Of a DNA stretch of 64,000 nucleotides, positions 8,847-17,891 are shown one piece after another (within the stretch, counting starts at the first letter, position 1; each line of letters begins with the position of its first letter). The DNA comes from Methanolobus profundi (GTDB lineage Archaea > Halobacteriota > Methanosarcinia > Methanosarcinales > Methanosarcinaceae), in contig NZ_FOUJ01000003.1 in NCBI RefSeq assembly GCF_900114835.1, positions 124,001-188,000 of the forward strand, read 5' to 3'. Below the pieces are notes generated by a model. That model made no database searches. It saw nothing but the letters and a program-made list of their open reading frames with translations, and was not told the DNA's origin. Made by a program: the position numbers and the translations under genes.

Positions 8847-11800
8847 ATGACAGATAAAGATAATAAGGACCCAAGCAGACCTGATGTGTCCAAAAACTGT
8901 CACGATGGTTTTGAGAACCTCGTTGATGAATTGCCTCTTGGCATACTTTCGTGTGACAGGGAAGGTAACATTACTGCTGTAAATGATTTTCTACTGCATA
9001 TAATGGATTCCCCTTCAGCATATGATACAAAGAATATCAATATGCTAAAATTTCCGCCTCTGGTACGATCAGGTATCTCTGCAGTTGTAGAAGAGGTCAT
9101 TATCACTGGAATGAACGCATCCATAGAAACACCCTATCACTCTAAATGGGGCAAGGAAATGTTCCTGAGCTTCCGGGCATTTCCCCGAAAAGATGAAAGT
9201 GGGAATACCTACGGATGTTATGCCATAATAGAGGACCTTACCAATAAAAAGAAAGTAAATGATAGTATCGAGAACAACAAACGCAAGGACATGCTTATAT
9301 CTCACATCTCGGACCGCTTTATCAACAGTAGTCATAAGGAGATAGATGAGGATATAAATAAGACCCTCAAAGACCTTGCAGGATTTGTAGATGCTGATCG
9401 CGCAGTTATTTTCTCTTCTGACAGAAGTACAGATCATGTTATAAAAACCCATGAATGGCATAGAAATGACATTGTATCTGAAATTCCATTAAATGAAAAC
9501 TGGGATACAAAGAAACTTGTTTTTAAGAAATTGAGGTCACTGGAGATCGTGAATATTCCTGATGTGAATGTCATGTCTCTGGAAAGTGATAATTTAAGAA
9601 CATTGCTTCAGGATCTTGGTATCATGTCCATTGCAATGATACCGCTCTCATATAACGGTGTTTTCAAAGGATTCATTACTGCTGATTCTAAGAGAAAGAA
9701 GAATAAACTGGATGAGAATCAGCTTTATGTGCTAAAGATAGCAGGAGATATGATAGCTGCTCTCCTGGAACGCAAGAATACAGAGCTGCTGCTACTTAAA
9801 AGAGAACAGGAATTTGAAGAGGTCATCCATTCTCTGGACTCGGTCATATGGAAAGCTACTTTTGATAAAGAAGGAAATGCACTGACCACTTATATTTCCA
9901 AACCCATGGACAGGATGATAGGATTTCCTGAGGGAACGATCGGAAATGACTGGAACCGTTTTTTTGCACGGATACACCCTGATGATATAGACAAAGTAAC
10001 TGACTCATTAAAACAATCCTTTAAACAACCTGATACTCCTATAGATGTAGATTACAGGATATTATCCGATAAAGGAGAAGCTGTGTGGATGAGTTCCCTT
10101 GGTTCTTCACACCCACAAGATGATGGCACTTTCCTGATGTTTGGAACAACATCGAATATTACGAAGCGCAAAGAAACTGAAAACAAATTGCGTGAAAGTG
10201 AAGCTCTGCTGAATGAAGTTGGCAGGCTCAGCAAAATAGGAGGCTGGGACCTGGACATAGGCACTGGAATCGGAAAATGGACAACTGAAGTTATAAAGAT
10301 CCATGAACTTGATTCTTTTGATCATGCTGATGTTGATACAGGATTACGATATTATCCTCCAGATACCAGAAAAATAATTGAAAAGGCAGTTAATGATGCT
10401 GTTGAAAAAGCTGAACCTTATGATCTGGAACTGGAATTGATCTCAGCAAAAGGTAACCATAAATGGGTCAGAACGATCGCCCGTCCAATAACTGAAGATG
10501 GAAAAGTTGTAAGATTGTTCGGTACAATGCAGGATATAACCGAACGTAAAAGAACGGAGAACAAACTGCGTGAAAGTGAAGCACTGCTAAATGAAGTTGG
10601 CAGGATCGGCCAGATCGGCGGATGGAATCTAGATGTTGCAAGTAGTGTGATCAACTGGACACCTGAAGTTGCAAGGATACATGAAACTGAAGACCTTGAC
10701 ACTTTGGAGAAAGCACTAAGTTGTTATCCTCCTGACTCGCGAACGATAATTGAGAAGGCATTGAAAAGTACTATCAAAAAAGCCAGGTCGTTCGATGTTG
10801 AAGTAGAATTGTTCACAGCAAAGAATAAACATAAATGGATAAGACTAATTGGCCGGCCCGAGACCGTAGCTGGAAAGGTAGTAAAAATAATCGGTGTACT
10901 GCAGGATATCACGAAAAGCAAAATGGCTGAAAATAAGCTGCTGGAAAGTGAAGAAAGATTAAGAGTTTTCATAGAGCATGCACCGGCATCATTGGCCATG
11001 TTCGACCGTGATATGCGATATATAGCAGTCAGCCGTCGTTGGAAAAAAGACTATTTCCTGGATGACAAAGATATTATCGGGATATCCCATTACGAAATAT
11101 TCCCTGAGATACCCGATGAATGGAAGGAAATGCACCGGGTAGCCATGAAGGGAGAGGTGATCCCTGTTGAAGAGACCCGTTTTGAGAGAGTTGACGGAAA
11201 GGTTCAGTGGGTACGCGGAGTGGTCAGACCATGGAATGCAGCAGACGGAACTGTTGGCGGCATCATACTGTTCTCAGAAGATGTAACTGAACGTAAAATA
11301 GCCGAGAATGAATTGCGGGCTAATGAAGAAAGATACAGGTCCCTTTTTGAGCAGTCAAATGATGCCATAATGATCCATGATGTTAATGGACAGATACTTG
11401 AAGTGAATGAAAGGACCTGCGAAATGTTCGGCTACAGTGAAGCAGAGCTAAAACAAAGAACGATCGTTGATCTGACATTACCAGAGGACAGAGATGAGAT
11501 CGGCTCGAAGATGGACAAACTTAAAGACGAAGGGCACTACCGTCAGGAGAACAGGATGCTGCGATCAAATGGAAGCATAGTATATGTGGACATTAGTGCG
11601 TCGTTCCTCAAAACACAGAATGGTCTGGTCCAGACGGTCGGAAGGGATATTACAGACAGGGTCCGGGCGGAAGCAGTGATGCTCAATGCAAAGATAGAAG
11701 CTGAGACCGCAAGCCGTACAAAGAGCGAGTTCCTTGCCAACATGAGCCATGAACTACGCACACCTTTGAACTCTATAATCGGTTTTTCAGATGTAATGCT

Positions 11801-12413
11801 GGATGGGATCGCCGGAGAACTTGTACCCAAACAGGAACATTACATGAAACACATCTCAAAAAGTGGCCGCCATCTTTTGAGCCTGATCAACGATATACTC
11901 GACCTATCCAAAGTAGAAGCAGGAAAGATGGAACTCCATTACGAGATAATAGATGTAAAGCCAGTGGTCGATGAGATAGTCACTATGACACAGACACTTA
12001 CATTAAAAAAGAATATAGTTGTTGATGTGGACATGCCTGACGATCTTCCAAAGGTCGAAGCAGACAGATCAAAGATAAAGCAGATACTCTACAATCTCAT
12101 GGGAAATTCTATCAAGTTCACAACTGATAATGGAAAGATCACTTTCCGTTCTGCAATAAAAGGTCATGAATTACAGATATCTGTGATCGATACAGGAATA
12201 GGGATATCTCCGGATGACCAGAAGAAGATCTTTAAACCTTTCAGCCAGATAGACTCTTCCACATCCCGTAAATATTCAGGAACGGGACTCGGACTTGCTC
12301 TTGTCAAAGAACTTGTGGAGCTACATAAAGGAAGGATATGGGTGGAAAGCGAGATAGGAAAGGGAAGCGTCTTCACCTTTGGATTACCGATCATTGAGGA
12401 AGGGACAAACTGA
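8847..12413 (+). CDS. Multi-PAS/GAF sensor histidine kinase
   Basis: Cytosolic sensor kinase of 1188 aa with no transmembrane segment. Domains in order: PAS (about 20-138), GAF (155-315), PAS (320-440), two near-duplicate PAS units (about 455-575 and 580-700), PAS (705-820), PAS (825-945), a HisKA dimerisation domain with NMSHELRTPL giving phospho-acceptor His968, and a HATPase domain with N, G1 (DTGIGI) and G2 (GTGLGL) boxes. The repeated units share the linker KLRESEALLNEVGR, also nearly identical in DNA, so one PAS was duplicated relatively recently. No receiver domain or partner regulator is adjacent. The ATG at 8847 lies 11 bases after GGAG. The ligand is unknown; PAS/GAF redox or heme sensing would be a guess. 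Confidence 0.92.
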   Translation: MTDKDNKDPSRPDVSKNCHDGFENLVDELPLGILSCDREGNITAVNDFLLHIMDSPSAYDTKNINMLKFPPLVRSGISAVVEEVIITGMNASIETPYHSKWGKEMFLSFRAFPRKDESGNTYGCYAIIEDLTNKKKVNDSIENNKRKDMLISHISDRFINSSHKEIDEDINKTLKDLAGFVDADRAVIFSSDRSTDHVIKTHEWHRNDIVSEIPLNENWDTKKLVFKKLRSLEIVNIPDVNVMSLESDNLRTLLQDLGIMSIAMIPLSYNGVFKGFITADSKRKKNKLDENQLYVLKIAGDMIAALLERKNTELLLLKREQEFEEVIHSLDSVIWKATFDKEGNALTTYISKPMDRMIGFPEGTIGNDWNRFFARIHPDDIDKVTDSLKQSFKQPDTPIDVDYRILSDKGEAVWMSSLGSSHPQDDGTFLMFGTTSNITKRKETENKLRESEALLNEVGRLSKIGGWDLDIGTGIGKWTTEVIKIHELDSFDHADVDTGLRYYPPDTRKIIEKAVNDAVEKAEPYDLELELISAKGNHKWVRTIARPITEDGKVVRLFGTMQDITERKRTENKLRESEALLNEVGRIGQIGGWNLDVASSVINWTPEVARIHETEDLDTLEKALSCYPPDSRTIIEKALKSTIKKARSFDVEVELFTAKNKHKWIRLIGRPETVAGKVVKIIGVLQDITKSKMAENKLLESEERLRVFIEHAPASLAMFDRDMRYIAVSRRWKKDYFLDDKDIIGISHYEIFPEIPDEWKEMHRVAMKGEVIPVEETRFERVDGKVQWVRGVVRPWNAADGTVGGIILFSEDVTERKIAENELRANEERYRSLFEQSNDAIMIHDVNGQILEVNERTCEMFGYSEAELKQRTIVDLTLPEDRDEIGSKMDKLKDEGHYRQENRMLRSNGSIVYVDISASFLKTQNGLVQTVGRDITDRVRAEAVMLNAKIEAETASRTKSEFLANMSHELRTPLNSIIGFSDVMLDGIAGELVPKQEHYMKHISKSGRHLLSLINDILDLSKVEAGKMELHYEIIDVKPVVDEIVTMTQTLTLKKNIVVDVDMPDDLPKVEADRSKIKQILYNLMGNSIKFTTDNGKITFRSAIKGHELQISVIDTGIGISPDDQKKIFKPFSQIDSSTSRKYSGTGLGLALVKELVELHKGRIWVESEIGKGSVFTFGLPIIEEGTN

Positions 12414-12423
12414 ACCTTTGTTC

Positions 12424-12458
12424 CTGAGATAGTTCCAGAATGCTCAGCATCTTTTTTT
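12424..12458 (+). terminator. Weak terminator after sensor kinase
   Basis: CTGAG (12424-12428) can pair with CTCAG (12443-12447), followed by seven T residues at 12452-12458. The stem is short, but the U-tract is clear. Confidence 0.4.
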
Positions 12459-12559
12459 AACCAGGTCAACTACTTCTTTTGTAAACCAACAATTTTCCAG
12501 CACCTTGTATAAATGGAAAGAATATAGGACCTATAAGAAATAAATATAAGAGGAAGTGA

Positions 12560-12579
12560 CCCTGGTATATAAACCAGGG
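12560..12579 (+). promoter_or_regulatory. TATA box inside an inverted repeat (candidate promoter/operator)
   Basis: CCCTGG (12560-12565) and CCAGGG (12574-12579) flank exactly the 8-base TATATAAA. A palindrome around box A is the geometry expected of a repressor site that blocks TBP. It would drive a transcript starting near 12600 that carries the 12-codon frame at 12620. Confidence 0.5.
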
Positions 12580-12619
12580 CAACTCTAGAAGGGGATGTGG
12601 TATTGAAGGAGGTAGTTTG

Positions 12620-12658
12620 ATGGATTTTCAAATGACCCACACCCATGAGTCAGAGTAA
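12620..12658 (+). CDS. 12-residue leader-like peptide
   Basis: A frame MDFQMTHTHESE starts at an ATG preceded six bases earlier by AAGGAGGT (12606-12613), one of the strongest ribosome binding sites in the window. The peptide contains two His and two Thr residues in an alternating THTH run. Its stop codon lies inside a hairpin (12649-12670). It may be a leader peptide or short regulatory transcript; no target gene follows immediately, as the marC-like gene starts 270 bases later. Confidence 0.35.
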   Translation: MDFQMTHTHESE

Positions 12659-12670
12659 TAATCCTCTGAC
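12649..12670 (+). terminator. Hairpin overlapping the leader-peptide stop
   Basis: GTCAGAG (12649-12655) pairs perfectly with CTCTGAC (12664-12670) across an 8-base loop that begins with the TAA stop codon. Only a weak AT-rich tract follows, so it may be an attenuator or a processing signal rather than a full terminator. Confidence 0.4.
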
Positions 12671-12931
12671 AAATTATAGTTTTGTAATTACTCATATATA
12701 AGTGTACCGTAAAAATATAAATACAGCAAGCAATATTTACAATTGTGCAACAAAATAGACACATATATTGTAAACCAGTATATAAAGAATAGTTGACATA
12801 CCATGAATAATGATGCTAATTGTAAACCTCAAGCAAGTTACGCACACTCTCAAAATATAAAATAAGATCAAAATAACCACAACTCTTATGTATTTATGAA
12901 CAAGAGGTAGCTCGTATAGGGAGGAACAAAG
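12671..12931. other. AT-rich intergenic region upstream of marC
   Basis: This stretch contains a TATA-like AAAATATAAATA (12712-12723), a repeated ATTGTAAACC (12767-12776 and 12819-12828), and no convincing gene. A 20-codon frame near 12803 lacks a ribosome binding site. Confidence 0.4.
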
Positions 12932-13564
12932 ACGGAAAATACTGCTTTTCTAATTTACGCATTTAGTAGCCTGTTCGCCATAGTAAGTCCTGTGGGTGGC
13001 GTTGTCACGTTCGTGTCACTGACCAGTGATATGACACTTGAGGAGAAGAACAGCCTTGCTACAAGGTCCGTACTTTTGGCCTTTGTTATAGCAATATTCT
13101 TTGCAATATCAGGAAAAATGATATTGAACTTCTTCGGAGTGAGTATAGATTCACTTAGAGTTGCCGGTGGTGTGTTGCTTTTTGTCGTTGCCTTTGATAT
13201 GATACTTGCAAAGGTGTCCCGTGAGAGCATCACAGAAAAAGAGATACACAAATCAATGGACCGTAGCGATATATGGATATTCCCTATCGCACTGCCACTA
13301 TTAACAGGTCCGGGTACCATTACCACAATAATAGTCCTCATGGGAAGTGCAGCTTCAATAATTCAGAACATAGAGGTCATGATCGCCATTGCCCTCACAT
13401 TTGCAATAACATGGGTTTTCTTCCATTTCTCAAGAAGGATATACAAATTCCTGGGATACACCGGAATGCTTGTTTTCACAAGGCTCATGGGACTACTGCT
13501 GGCAGCAATGGCCGTCAATTTCATTGCCGTAGGTATATGGAATATCTACCTTTCGTTCCAGTGA
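12932..13564 (+). CDS. MarC family membrane protein, apparent ACG start
   Basis: Integral membrane protein of the MarC/UPF0056 family with about six transmembrane helices; molecular function is not established. Recognisable blocks are AFSSLFAIVSPVGG at the N-terminus, PLLTGPGTITTII in the middle, and RLMGLLLAAMAVNFI near the end. The first canonical start (GTG at 12992) would cut away half of the first helix. Reading upstream in frame, the family N-terminus continues to an ACG at 12932 placed seven bases after GGGAGG (12919-12924), with no ATG, GTG or TTG before the in-frame TAG at 12917. I therefore annotate ACG as the start (210 aa); an ATG-to-ACG change in this strain or a sequencing error is also possible. 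Confidence 0.8.
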   Translation, partial: TENTAFLIYAFSSLFAIVSPVGGVVTFVSLTSDMTLEEKNSLATRSVLLAFVIAIFFAISGKMILNFFGVSIDSLRVAGGVLLFVVAFDMILAKVSRESITEKEIHKSMDRSDIWIFPIALPLLTGPGTITTIIVLMGSAASIIQNIEVMIAIALTFAITWVFFHFSRRIYKFLGYTGMLVFTRLMGLLLAAMAVNFIAVGIWNIYLSFQ

Positions 13565-13641
13565 CGATCCATCAAAAACCAGAACAAACATAACTTTATT
13601 ATCTAATACCCCCATAGATCTAATAGAGTGTTGGTGAGTTT

Positions 13642-16356
13642 TTGTCACAAATAGAGGACTTTCAGTGCAGGTCCAGTGGTGATGAACATAACATATCGCT
13701 GGAACAGATGTTTGAAAGACTGAACGGATCAGCCGAAGGTCTTTCATCTGAAGAGGCGAACAAAAGGGGCGATCTCTGTGGAAGGAACGTCTTCGAAGAG
13801 ACTAGAAAGGATAGCCTCCTTATCAGATATCTCAAACAATACAAGAACTTCTTCTCACTGCTACTTCTATTCGGTTCCATACTTTCGTTCATTGCTGAAT
13901 GGCTTGACCCGGGACAGGGTAATATCTTCATTGCCATAGCACTGCTTGGGGTCGTGATACTTAACGGTACCTTCACGTTCATCCAGGAGTATCAGGCCGA
14001 AAGGATCATGGCAAGTTTCAAGAACCTCATTCCGCCAAAGGCAAGGGTGATGCGTGATGGTAAGATCACAGAGATCCTTGCTACTGATATAGTGGTCGGT
14101 GACGTTATCTATCTTGAGGAAGGGGACAAGATACCTGCAGATGGCAGACTTATCGAAGAGAACTCCCTGAAAGTGGACAACTCACCCATAACAGGAGAGG
14201 CTGAACCACAATTGCGTTCACTTGAATGCACACATCCCAATATACTTGAATGCAGGAATATGGTGTTCTCAGGAACACTTGTACAGACAGGAAATGGAAA
14301 AGCCATAATCTTTGGGATCGGTTCAGATACGCAAATAGGAAAGCTTGCAGCTCTGACCGAGCAGACCATCTCTGTAGACACTCCGATCCGCAGGGAGCTT
14401 AATGATTTCATCAAGATCATCTCCGCAATAGCCATTTTTCTCGGAGTTTCCTTCTTTATAGTAGGTTTCCTTATACAGGACACCTTCCTTGCAAACCTCA
14501 TATTTGCAATAGGCATAATCGTTGCTAACGTACCGGAAGGTCTTCTTCCGACCGTTACCCTTGCCCTTAGTCTCGCATCAAAGAGAATGGCAAAGAGAAA
14601 TGCACTTATCAAGCAACTTGAATCCGTAGAGACGTTGGGCTCTACAACTGTTATATGTACTGATAAGACCGGGACCCTCACACAGAACAAGATGGCAATA
14701 CATTCCGTCTACACAGGTTCAGGACATCTGGATGTAGAGAACAAGGCAACCCCATCTGATGTATTGCTGCGTGTGGCCACTGTCTGTAATAACTCCAGAT
14801 TAACAGAAGAGGCTCCTGGTTACAAAGGTGACCCGACCGAGGGATCACTGCTCGTTTACTCAAGCGGTTTCACTGACATAGAGAAATTGAAGGAAGACTA
14901 TCCAAGGATGCAGGAGTATCCTTTCGATTCCAGAAAACAGAGAATGCAGGTTATCTCTAAGACACCTTCCGGCGAGCTGGAGGCGTATCTTAAAGGAGCG
15001 CCAGAGGTGATCCTTGACATGTGTAGCCATGTACTGGTTGAAGGAAAAGAGGAAAAACTTGACGAAAAGGAAAAACAGCTCCTTGAAAAAGAACATCTTG
15101 AAATGGCAAAGAGAGGGGAAAGGGTACTTGCCTTTGCATACAGGAAAGCTGAAAGTGCAAAGGAATACCAAGATGGGTTCATCTTCCTCGGATTTGCAGG
15201 TGCTGTGGACCCTCCAAGACCTGAAGCTAAAGAAGCCATCATAAAATGTCACATGGCTGGTATCAAAGTGGTGATGATAACAGGAGACCATCCGGTAACA
15301 GCACGTTCAATTGCTGCAACTGTTGGTCTTACTGATGATCATAAAGAACCCGTACTTATCACTGGTGCAGAGCTTGAAGAACTGTCAACTGATGAACTTA
15401 CACAAAAGCTGAAAGCTCCAAGCATTGTTTTTGCACGTACTTCCCCTGTTCAGAAACTGAAGATCGTTCAGGCATTCCAGGCTGCTGGTGAGATAGTGAC
15501 AATGACAGGAGATGGTGTCAACGATGCTCCTGCCATGAAGAATGCGGACATGGGAGTTGCCATGGGAAGTGGTACCGACGTTGCAAAGGAAGCAGCAGAT
15601 ATGGTCCTTCTTGATGATAATTTTGCCACCATTGTCAATGCCATCGAAGAAGGAAGGACGGTATTTGATAACATCAAGAAGTTCATAGCCTATATCCTCA
15701 CAAGCAATATACCTGAGATACTTCCATTCATAGCATTTGTACTCCTGGCACTTCCACTGCCAATGAACGTGCAGCTTATTCTCGCCATCGACCTTGGTAC
15801 AGACATACTGCCTGCGCTGTCCCTTGCTGTTGAAAAAGGAGAGGGAGATATTATGAAGCGACCACCACGTAAAAGGGATGAGAAGCTTCTGACACCACAG
15901 GTACTGCTTACATCCTATGGTGTCAAAGGACCTATTGAGGCAGCTGCCGGATTCGCCTGTTACTTCGCAGTAATGTTCGACGGAGGATGGACCTGGGGAC
16001 AGCAGCTCCCATTCTCAGACCCACTCTACATGCAGGCCATAACAGCATTCTTCGCAGCTGTAATTATCTGTCAGATCGCAAATGTCTTTACATCGAGGAC
16101 AAGAAGGCAGTCCGTACTGACAAAAGGATTCTTCAGTAACCGTATGGTGCTGCTCGGTATAGCAAGCGAGCTGCTCATACTGTCTTTCATCATATTCAAC
16201 CCGTTCGTGAACATGATATTCAACACAGCAGCAATATCAATGAAATACATACTCATCGCAGTTCCATTTGCACTGCTGTTGCTGGGTATCGATGAACTAA
16301 GAAAATATGCCATAAGAAAGGATTCAGCATTTGCTATCCGTTTCTTCAAATGGTAA
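13642..16356 (+). CDS. P-type cation ATPase, P2 type with Na,K-ATPase-like features
   Basis: Membrane ATPase of 904 aa. Order: cytosolic N-terminus (cation ATPase N domain), two helices, actuator domain with TGE (SPITGEAEP), helices 3-4 with NVPEGLLPTVT, phosphorylation motif DKTGTLT (Asp341), nucleotide-binding domain with KGAPE, hinge TGDGVNDAP, and a C-terminal set of about six helices. PEGLLPTVT in helix 4 and DLGTDILPALSLAVE in helix 6 followed by DIMKRPPR resemble P2C (Na,K-ATPase alpha) rather than SERCA, so Na+ or K+ transport is plausible, but no beta subunit is adjacent. A TTG start at 13642 follows GGTGAG. Promoter-like TTTATTATC lies near 13595. Confidence 0.9.
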   Translation: MSQIEDFQCRSSGDEHNISLEQMFERLNGSAEGLSSEEANKRGDLCGRNVFEETRKDSLLIRYLKQYKNFFSLLLLFGSILSFIAEWLDPGQGNIFIAIALLGVVILNGTFTFIQEYQAERIMASFKNLIPPKARVMRDGKITEILATDIVVGDVIYLEEGDKIPADGRLIEENSLKVDNSPITGEAEPQLRSLECTHPNILECRNMVFSGTLVQTGNGKAIIFGIGSDTQIGKLAALTEQTISVDTPIRRELNDFIKIISAIAIFLGVSFFIVGFLIQDTFLANLIFAIGIIVANVPEGLLPTVTLALSLASKRMAKRNALIKQLESVETLGSTTVICTDKTGTLTQNKMAIHSVYTGSGHLDVENKATPSDVLLRVATVCNNSRLTEEAPGYKGDPTEGSLLVYSSGFTDIEKLKEDYPRMQEYPFDSRKQRMQVISKTPSGELEAYLKGAPEVILDMCSHVLVEGKEEKLDEKEKQLLEKEHLEMAKRGERVLAFAYRKAESAKEYQDGFIFLGFAGAVDPPRPEAKEAIIKCHMAGIKVVMITGDHPVTARSIAATVGLTDDHKEPVLITGAELEELSTDELTQKLKAPSIVFARTSPVQKLKIVQAFQAAGEIVTMTGDGVNDAPAMKNADMGVAMGSGTDVAKEAADMVLLDDNFATIVNAIEEGRTVFDNIKKFIAYILTSNIPEILPFIAFVLLALPLPMNVQLILAIDLGTDILPALSLAVEKGEGDIMKRPPRKRDEKLLTPQVLLTSYGVKGPIEAAAGFACYFAVMFDGGWTWGQQLPFSDPLYMQAITAFFAAVIICQIANVFTSRTRRQSVLTKGFFSNRMVLLGIASELLILSFIIFNPFVNMIFNTAAISMKYILIAVPFALLLLGIDELRKYAIRKDSAFAIRFFKW

Positions 16357-16383
16357 AATGTAACATGGACAATTCCCTGCCCA

Positions 16384-17244
16384 TCACTCTTTCTTTTTTC
16401 TGAATACGACCTCTGTATGCGGATAGGCTATCTCCACGTCGTCGCTTGCCCTTACCCTGTCAAAGATCTCTTTTGTTATCTTTGAGGAATACTCATGCAA
16501 CTGTCTGGAAGGACAGAAATACTTCACCTGTACATCTATGCCACTTGCCTGGAAATCAACTCTGATATGAGGACTTCCCGGACTTGTGCTGATAAGACCT
16601 GCAAGGAACTTCCTCGCCGAAAGGTCAGCTATCTCCATAGCCTTATCGAGGTTGCTCTCATAGGTCACATTGACAATGACACTGTGAAGCACAAAGTCAT
16701 TGTTAGATGTATAATTGATGATGTTCTTCTCAAAGAGAAGCCAGTTAGGGACCATGACGACCCTGCCTGAATTCTCCTCATCGCCTATCAGGCCGCCTAT
16801 TTCCATGACATGGACATGTGTGAGGTTGATATCCACAACATCACCCTTCACATCACCTACTATTATCCTGTCACCGATATCGAAAGGTCTCTTTGTAACG
16901 ACCATTATCCAGGCAGCAATACCGGTCATAGGTTTCTGGAGTGCAAAACCGATCGCTGCTGATAGCAGACCAAGGAATACACCGAACTCCGACCATGCAC
17001 CTGAAAAAGAAAGAGTTACAAATAATATGACCAGCAGATATAGTGAATAACGGAAAAGCTGGCTCATCAGCTTGATATTCGAGGTCTGTTTTTTCGTCTT
17101 TGCCTTGCTTAGAAGATTTTTCTTCAAAGCATCGATGAAGATACTTATCAGGATCAGAAGAATAACAACGACAAAAAGACCTTTACCAATTTCCAGTAAT
17201 GTAGGCAAAAAAGTAGTAATCAGATCCTGCAGGTCCAGTACCAT
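16384..17244 (-). CDS. Mechanosensitive channel, MscS family
   Basis: Small-conductance mechanosensitive ion channel of 286 aa. There are three predicted helices at about residues 17-37, 68-85 and 88-115, the last being the Gly/Ala-rich pore helix, then the MscS beta domain starting at PFDIGDRIIVGDVKG and the C-terminal alpha/beta domain. It releases ions and osmolytes on hypo-osmotic shock. It ends convergently with the P-type ATPase. A second MscS (24978-25832) in the window is a distant paralog. Confidence 0.9.
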   Translation of the reverse strand: MVLDLQDLITTFLPTLLEIGKGLFVVVILLILISIFIDALKKNLLSKAKTKKQTSNIKLMSQLFRYSLYLLVILFVTLSFSGAWSEFGVFLGLLSAAIGFALQKPMTGIAAWIMVVTKRPFDIGDRIIVGDVKGDVVDINLTHVHVMEIGGLIGDEENSGRVVMVPNWLLFEKNIINYTSNNDFVLHSVIVNVTYESNLDKAMEIADLSARKFLAGLISTSPGSPHIRVDFQASGIDVQVKYFCPSRQLHEYSSKITKEIFDRVRASDDVEIAYPHTEVVFRKKKE

Positions 17245-17292
17245 GTTATCATTCTTCTCACTAGTATAATAGTAAAATAAGAAAGAGAGATA

Positions 17293-17814
17293 TCACTCTT
17301 TCTTTTTAATATCACTTATCTTTTCTTTAATGTCAGATGCTATTTCCTCAGCTTCCTTGCCGGTAGCCTGTGCCAGTTCTTTGATCTTCTCTGATATCTC
17401 CTCTACCTCTTCTTTAAGATCAACTGATCTTACAGAAGCTGCTATCTTTTTGAGAAGGTCCATTACATCTTCAGTGATCTTTGCAGCTTCATCACCTGTT
17501 GAATCAACAAGAGAATCTATTCCTGCATTTATCTTATCATAGTTCTTTCCAAGGTTTATCCTTTCAGCGAGGACATCAAGTTTTTTGCCGATCTCCGAAG
17601 CAAGGTGTTTTGCCTTTTCCCCTGACCTTTCGGCAAGTTCATCAATATCTCCATAGATATGTTCCATATCCTCTTGAAGATCGATACTTTTTATTTCTCC
17701 CACGATAGCCTTTACAGATACCTTCACATTTTCTGCGATGATCTCCGCTTCATTACCCGTTTTATCAATGAGCTGATCGATCTCAGCTCTTATCTTAAGG
17801 ATATTTTCTTTCAT
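17293..17814 (-). CDS. Helical protein with four repeated TG-x-EA motifs
   Basis: I do not recognise a named family. The 173-aa protein is highly charged, has no signal peptide or membrane segment and is predicted almost entirely helical. A repeat recurs four times: IDQLIDKTGNEAEIIAENV, IDELAERSGEKAKHLASEI, IDSLVDSTGDEAAKITEDV and IKELAQATGKEAEEIASDI. Such amphipathic repeats resemble apolipoprotein- or LEA-like stress proteins that bind membranes or coat proteins. It sits 48 bases upstream of MscS on the same strand, so the two may be co-transcribed. Function is inferred only. Confidence 0.75.
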   Translation of the reverse strand: MKENILKIRAEIDQLIDKTGNEAEIIAENVKVSVKAIVGEIKSIDLQEDMEHIYGDIDELAERSGEKAKHLASEIGKKLDVLAERINLGKNYDKINAGIDSLVDSTGDEAAKITEDVMDLLKKIAASVRSVDLKEEVEEISEKIKELAQATGKEAEEIASDIKEKISDIKKKE

Positions 17815-17891
17815 AAAGACCCTCCCCGAGCCCTAAATATATTTGTATTTTTTAAGTAATTAAACATATCGTAAAAAAGGAGAAAAATGAT

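Noticed and set aside
12803-12865. 20-codon frame upstream of marC
   Set aside because: It lacks a ribosome binding site and lies in AT-rich sequence where such frames occur by chance.
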